In this document: positions 5,836 to 7,115 of the stretch, in pieces
How the letters are laid out: each line of letters starts with the position of its first letter
Position numbering within the stretch: position 1 is the stretch's first letter
NCBI GenBank assembly: GCA_012727685.1
Contig: JAAYGO010000060.1
Span: 1 to 7,115 of the forward strand
DNA from: Bacillota bacterium
GTDB lineage: Bacteria > Bacillota > Dethiobacteria > DTU022
Length of the DNA: 7,115 nucleotides
Direction of reading: 5' to 3'
Translations under genes and position numbers: made by a program
Notes under the pieces: generated by a model
Database searches by the model: none
Seen by the model: the letters and a program-made list of their open reading frames with translations, nothing else
Told to the model about the DNA's origin: nothing

Positions 5836-6918
5836 TTACCGGTGTTTTTCGATTAGCTCGGCCAACTTGGCATAGATATCACCGGCCGGCCAGCCTTCTG
5901 CTTCGACATCGGCAATCCACTTATCAACGCTCGGCTTTGCTACTTCTTTCCAAAGCTCAATTTCGTCAGCTGTCAACTCCACAAATTCATGCCCCTGCTC
6001 GCGGGACCATTCCTGGGCTTCTTCTCCTTCCACGTGTTTGCCGAGCTCAACATCAGCCCATTCATAGACCTCGACGATCTTTTCCTGGATGTCGGCAGGG
6101 AGCTTGTTCCAGGTATCGAGGTTGATTACCCAGCCGATGGCGGCGGCCTTCAGGCCGGTATGGGTTCCGCCGAAGCTGGTGTGTGAGCTGAAGAGTTCTT
6201 TCAAACCGAAGGTGACGATGGCGTTCCAGTGGGTGATCATCCCATCGGCGAGGCCTCTTTCCAGGTTCATGTACATGTCGGCCGGGGACGAGTCAATGGA
6301 GGAGCCGCCGGAGGTATCCACGATCGTGTCCCCGCTGGCGATGATCGTCAGGCCTTTCAGCTCGCTGGGAACCCTGACTGATTTATTAACCATGTGCAGC
6401 TGGTACGGGGGCATGGCTCTTAAGCTGATCCAGCGCGCATTCAGCTGCTCCATCTCTTCTTGGAGTTCAGGGGTGGTTGCCAGCAGTTCTTTAAAAGCTT
6501 TGGTAGTTTCAAGCTGATCGGGAATGCCCACATAGGGCTGATCGAAGATCTGGTTTAACTTACCGGGAATCATGGACGAGATGGCGGTGCCAATATCGCA
6601 CCTCCCGGAAGATACGCCCGAAAACATGTCGGCATATTCCAGAAGGGATCCCGAAAAATAGCAGTCCATGATGACCCGGCCGCCGGTTTCTTCCTCAATG
6701 CGATCGGCAGCCTGCTGATAGACCTGGCCCAGGTAGGTGGAGGGCTGTTCCCAGGTGGCAAAGATCAGTTTGATCGGTTCTTCAGAGGGCGCCGCTTCGC
6801 CGCCTTCCGTTTCCGTTCCGGAAGGTTCAGAAGGCGTTGCCCCCTTCCCGCATCCGCCGGTAAAAAGCAAAGCGACTACCAGGGTAAAGACCAATAATAA
6901 TAGACAAGCCTTTTTCAT
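5836..6918 (-). CDS. dctP: TRAP transporter solute-binding lipoprotein (DctP family)
   Basis: This is the binding protein (360 aa) of the intact TRAP operon. The ATG at 6918 follows GGAGG by 8 bases. The signal peptide MKKACLLLLVFTLVVALLF ends in TGGC, giving lipidation at Cys-23, then an acidic Ser/Gly/Glu-rich linker to about residue 47. The binding domain (EPIKLIFATWEQPSTYLGQ onward) has GGRV, YFSGSL, AMPPYQLH and ELKGL. The usual ligand-clamping Arg after the LKGLxI strand is Ile-193 here. The C-terminus is ELIEKHR followed by TAA. The bases after the stop stay in frame and read SVSKMDLSGTL before the next TAA, while the orphan paralogue ends in MDLS, so this protein was probably shortened by a new stop. 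It lies between the cupin-like gene and dctQM. The symbol names the family; the ligand is unknown. Confidence 0.94.
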   Translation of the reverse strand: MKKACLLLLVFTLVVALLFTGGCGKGATPSEPSGTETEGGEAAPSEEPIKLIFATWEQPSTYLGQVYQQAADRIEEETGGRVIMDCYFSGSLLEYADMFSGVSSGRCDIGTAISSMIPGKLNQIFDQPYVGIPDQLETTKAFKELLATTPELQEEMEQLNARWISLRAMPPYQLHMVNKSVRVPSELKGLTIIASGDTIVDTSGGSSIDSSPADMYMNLERGLADGMITHWNAIVTFGLKELFSSHTSFGGTHTGLKAAAIGWVINLDTWNKLPADIQEKIVEVYEWADVELGKHVEGEEAQEWSREQGHEFVELTADEIELWKEVAKPSVDKWIADVEAEGWPAGDIYAKLAELIEKHR

Positions 6919-6926
6919 GCGTTCTC

Positions 6927-6931
6927 CCTCC
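6927..6931 (-). promoter_or_regulatory. Ribosome-binding site of the dctP-type gene
   Basis: GGAGG on the minus strand lies 8 bases before the ATG at 6918. It supports this start over an upstream in-frame codon at 6948 that would add ten residues across the ribosome site. Confidence 0.85.
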
Positions 6932-6984
6932 AAATTAATTTTTAACACCTACAGAAGAGAACCCCTACGCGATTAGACTTTTAT

Positions 6985-7115
6985 TTATTCAGTTTCGTAT
7001 TCCACCCATGGCGAATCGTGATCCCCGCTCAGGCAGCAGACGAAGAATCCGTACGGCTTGTCGACCCATCTGGTAATCAGCGGCAAATGGGGGAAGCCCT
7101 GGGGGCAGATCGCCA
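6985..7115 (-). CDS. C-terminal end of a cupin-like protein (5' part outside window)
   Basis: The minus strand is open from the window edge to a TAA at 6985-6987 and gives 42 residues: AICPQGFPHLPLITRWVDK, then PYGFFVCCLSGDHDS and WVEYETE. The pattern 'ICPQGFPHLPL' followed by a strand ending in a polar tail resembles the second motif of a cupin barrel (G-x-x-H within a strand-turn-strand). It also fits as the missing C-terminus of the cupin pseudogene at 1876-2355. It lies 66 bp upstream of the dctP-type gene on the same strand, so it is probably the preceding gene of the operon. No full domain can be checked from this fragment; the family call is moderate and the role (substrate binding, isomerisation or sensing) is open. 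Confidence 0.62.
   Translation of the reverse strand, partial: AICPQGFPHLPLITRWVDKPYGFFVCCLSGDHDSPWVEYETE

Noticed and set aside
1..7115. CRISPR array, tRNA, rRNA or riboswitch
   Set aside because: No regularly spaced short repeats, tRNA cloverleaf or known riboswitch core was seen on either strand.

Overview
The window suggests an anaerobic, Gram-positive-type bacterium, most likely a member of the Clostridia. The evidence is that both solute-binding proteins are lipoproteins with a Cys-23 lipobox, the ribosome sites are strong GGAGG-type, the operon ends in a U-tract terminator, and one enzyme carries clostridial ferredoxin-like Fe-S motifs. This is inference; no rRNA or marker gene is present.

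Layout. Positions 1-444 (+) hold the C-terminal half of an EamA/DMT permease. Everything else that is coding lies on the minus strand. Read right to left, the main operon is: the C-terminal end of a cupin-like protein (6985-7115), a TRAP solute-binding lipoprotein (5836-6918), a spacer with a 14-bp hairpin (5726-5761), the small TRAP permease DctQ (5184-5672, TTG start), the large TRAP permease DctM (3889-5187, overlapping DctQ by 4 bp), and an aldo/keto-reductase-like protein with two C-terminal Fe-S motifs (2691-3830). A strong intrinsic terminator closes it at 2609-2659. Further left, 737-1843 encodes a second, clearly paralogous TRAP binding protein with no permease genes of its own.

The main observation is that the non-coding parts of the left half are readable as decayed copies of the right half. 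A direct repeat (411-681 and 2511-2778) covers the end of the EamA gene, a terminator hairpin and the last codons of the aldo/keto reductase. The copy at 595-681 is a dead reductase tail. The stretch 1876-2355, upstream of the second binding protein, can be read on the minus strand as a multiply frameshifted cupin gene of the kind that ends at 6985. The simplest history is a tandem duplication of a cupin-TRAP-reductase unit. The copy next to EamA then lost its permeases and most of its reductase in one deletion, its cupin gene decayed, and only the binding protein survived.

Working together, the intact operon should import a small, probably acidic, organic solute by ion-driven TRAP transport, with a cupin protein and an Fe-S reductase-like protein acting on it or sensing it. 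Both binding proteins lack the usual ligand-clamping arginine and the reductase-like protein lacks two of the four catalytic residues of its family, so substrate and chemistry cannot be assumed from the family names.
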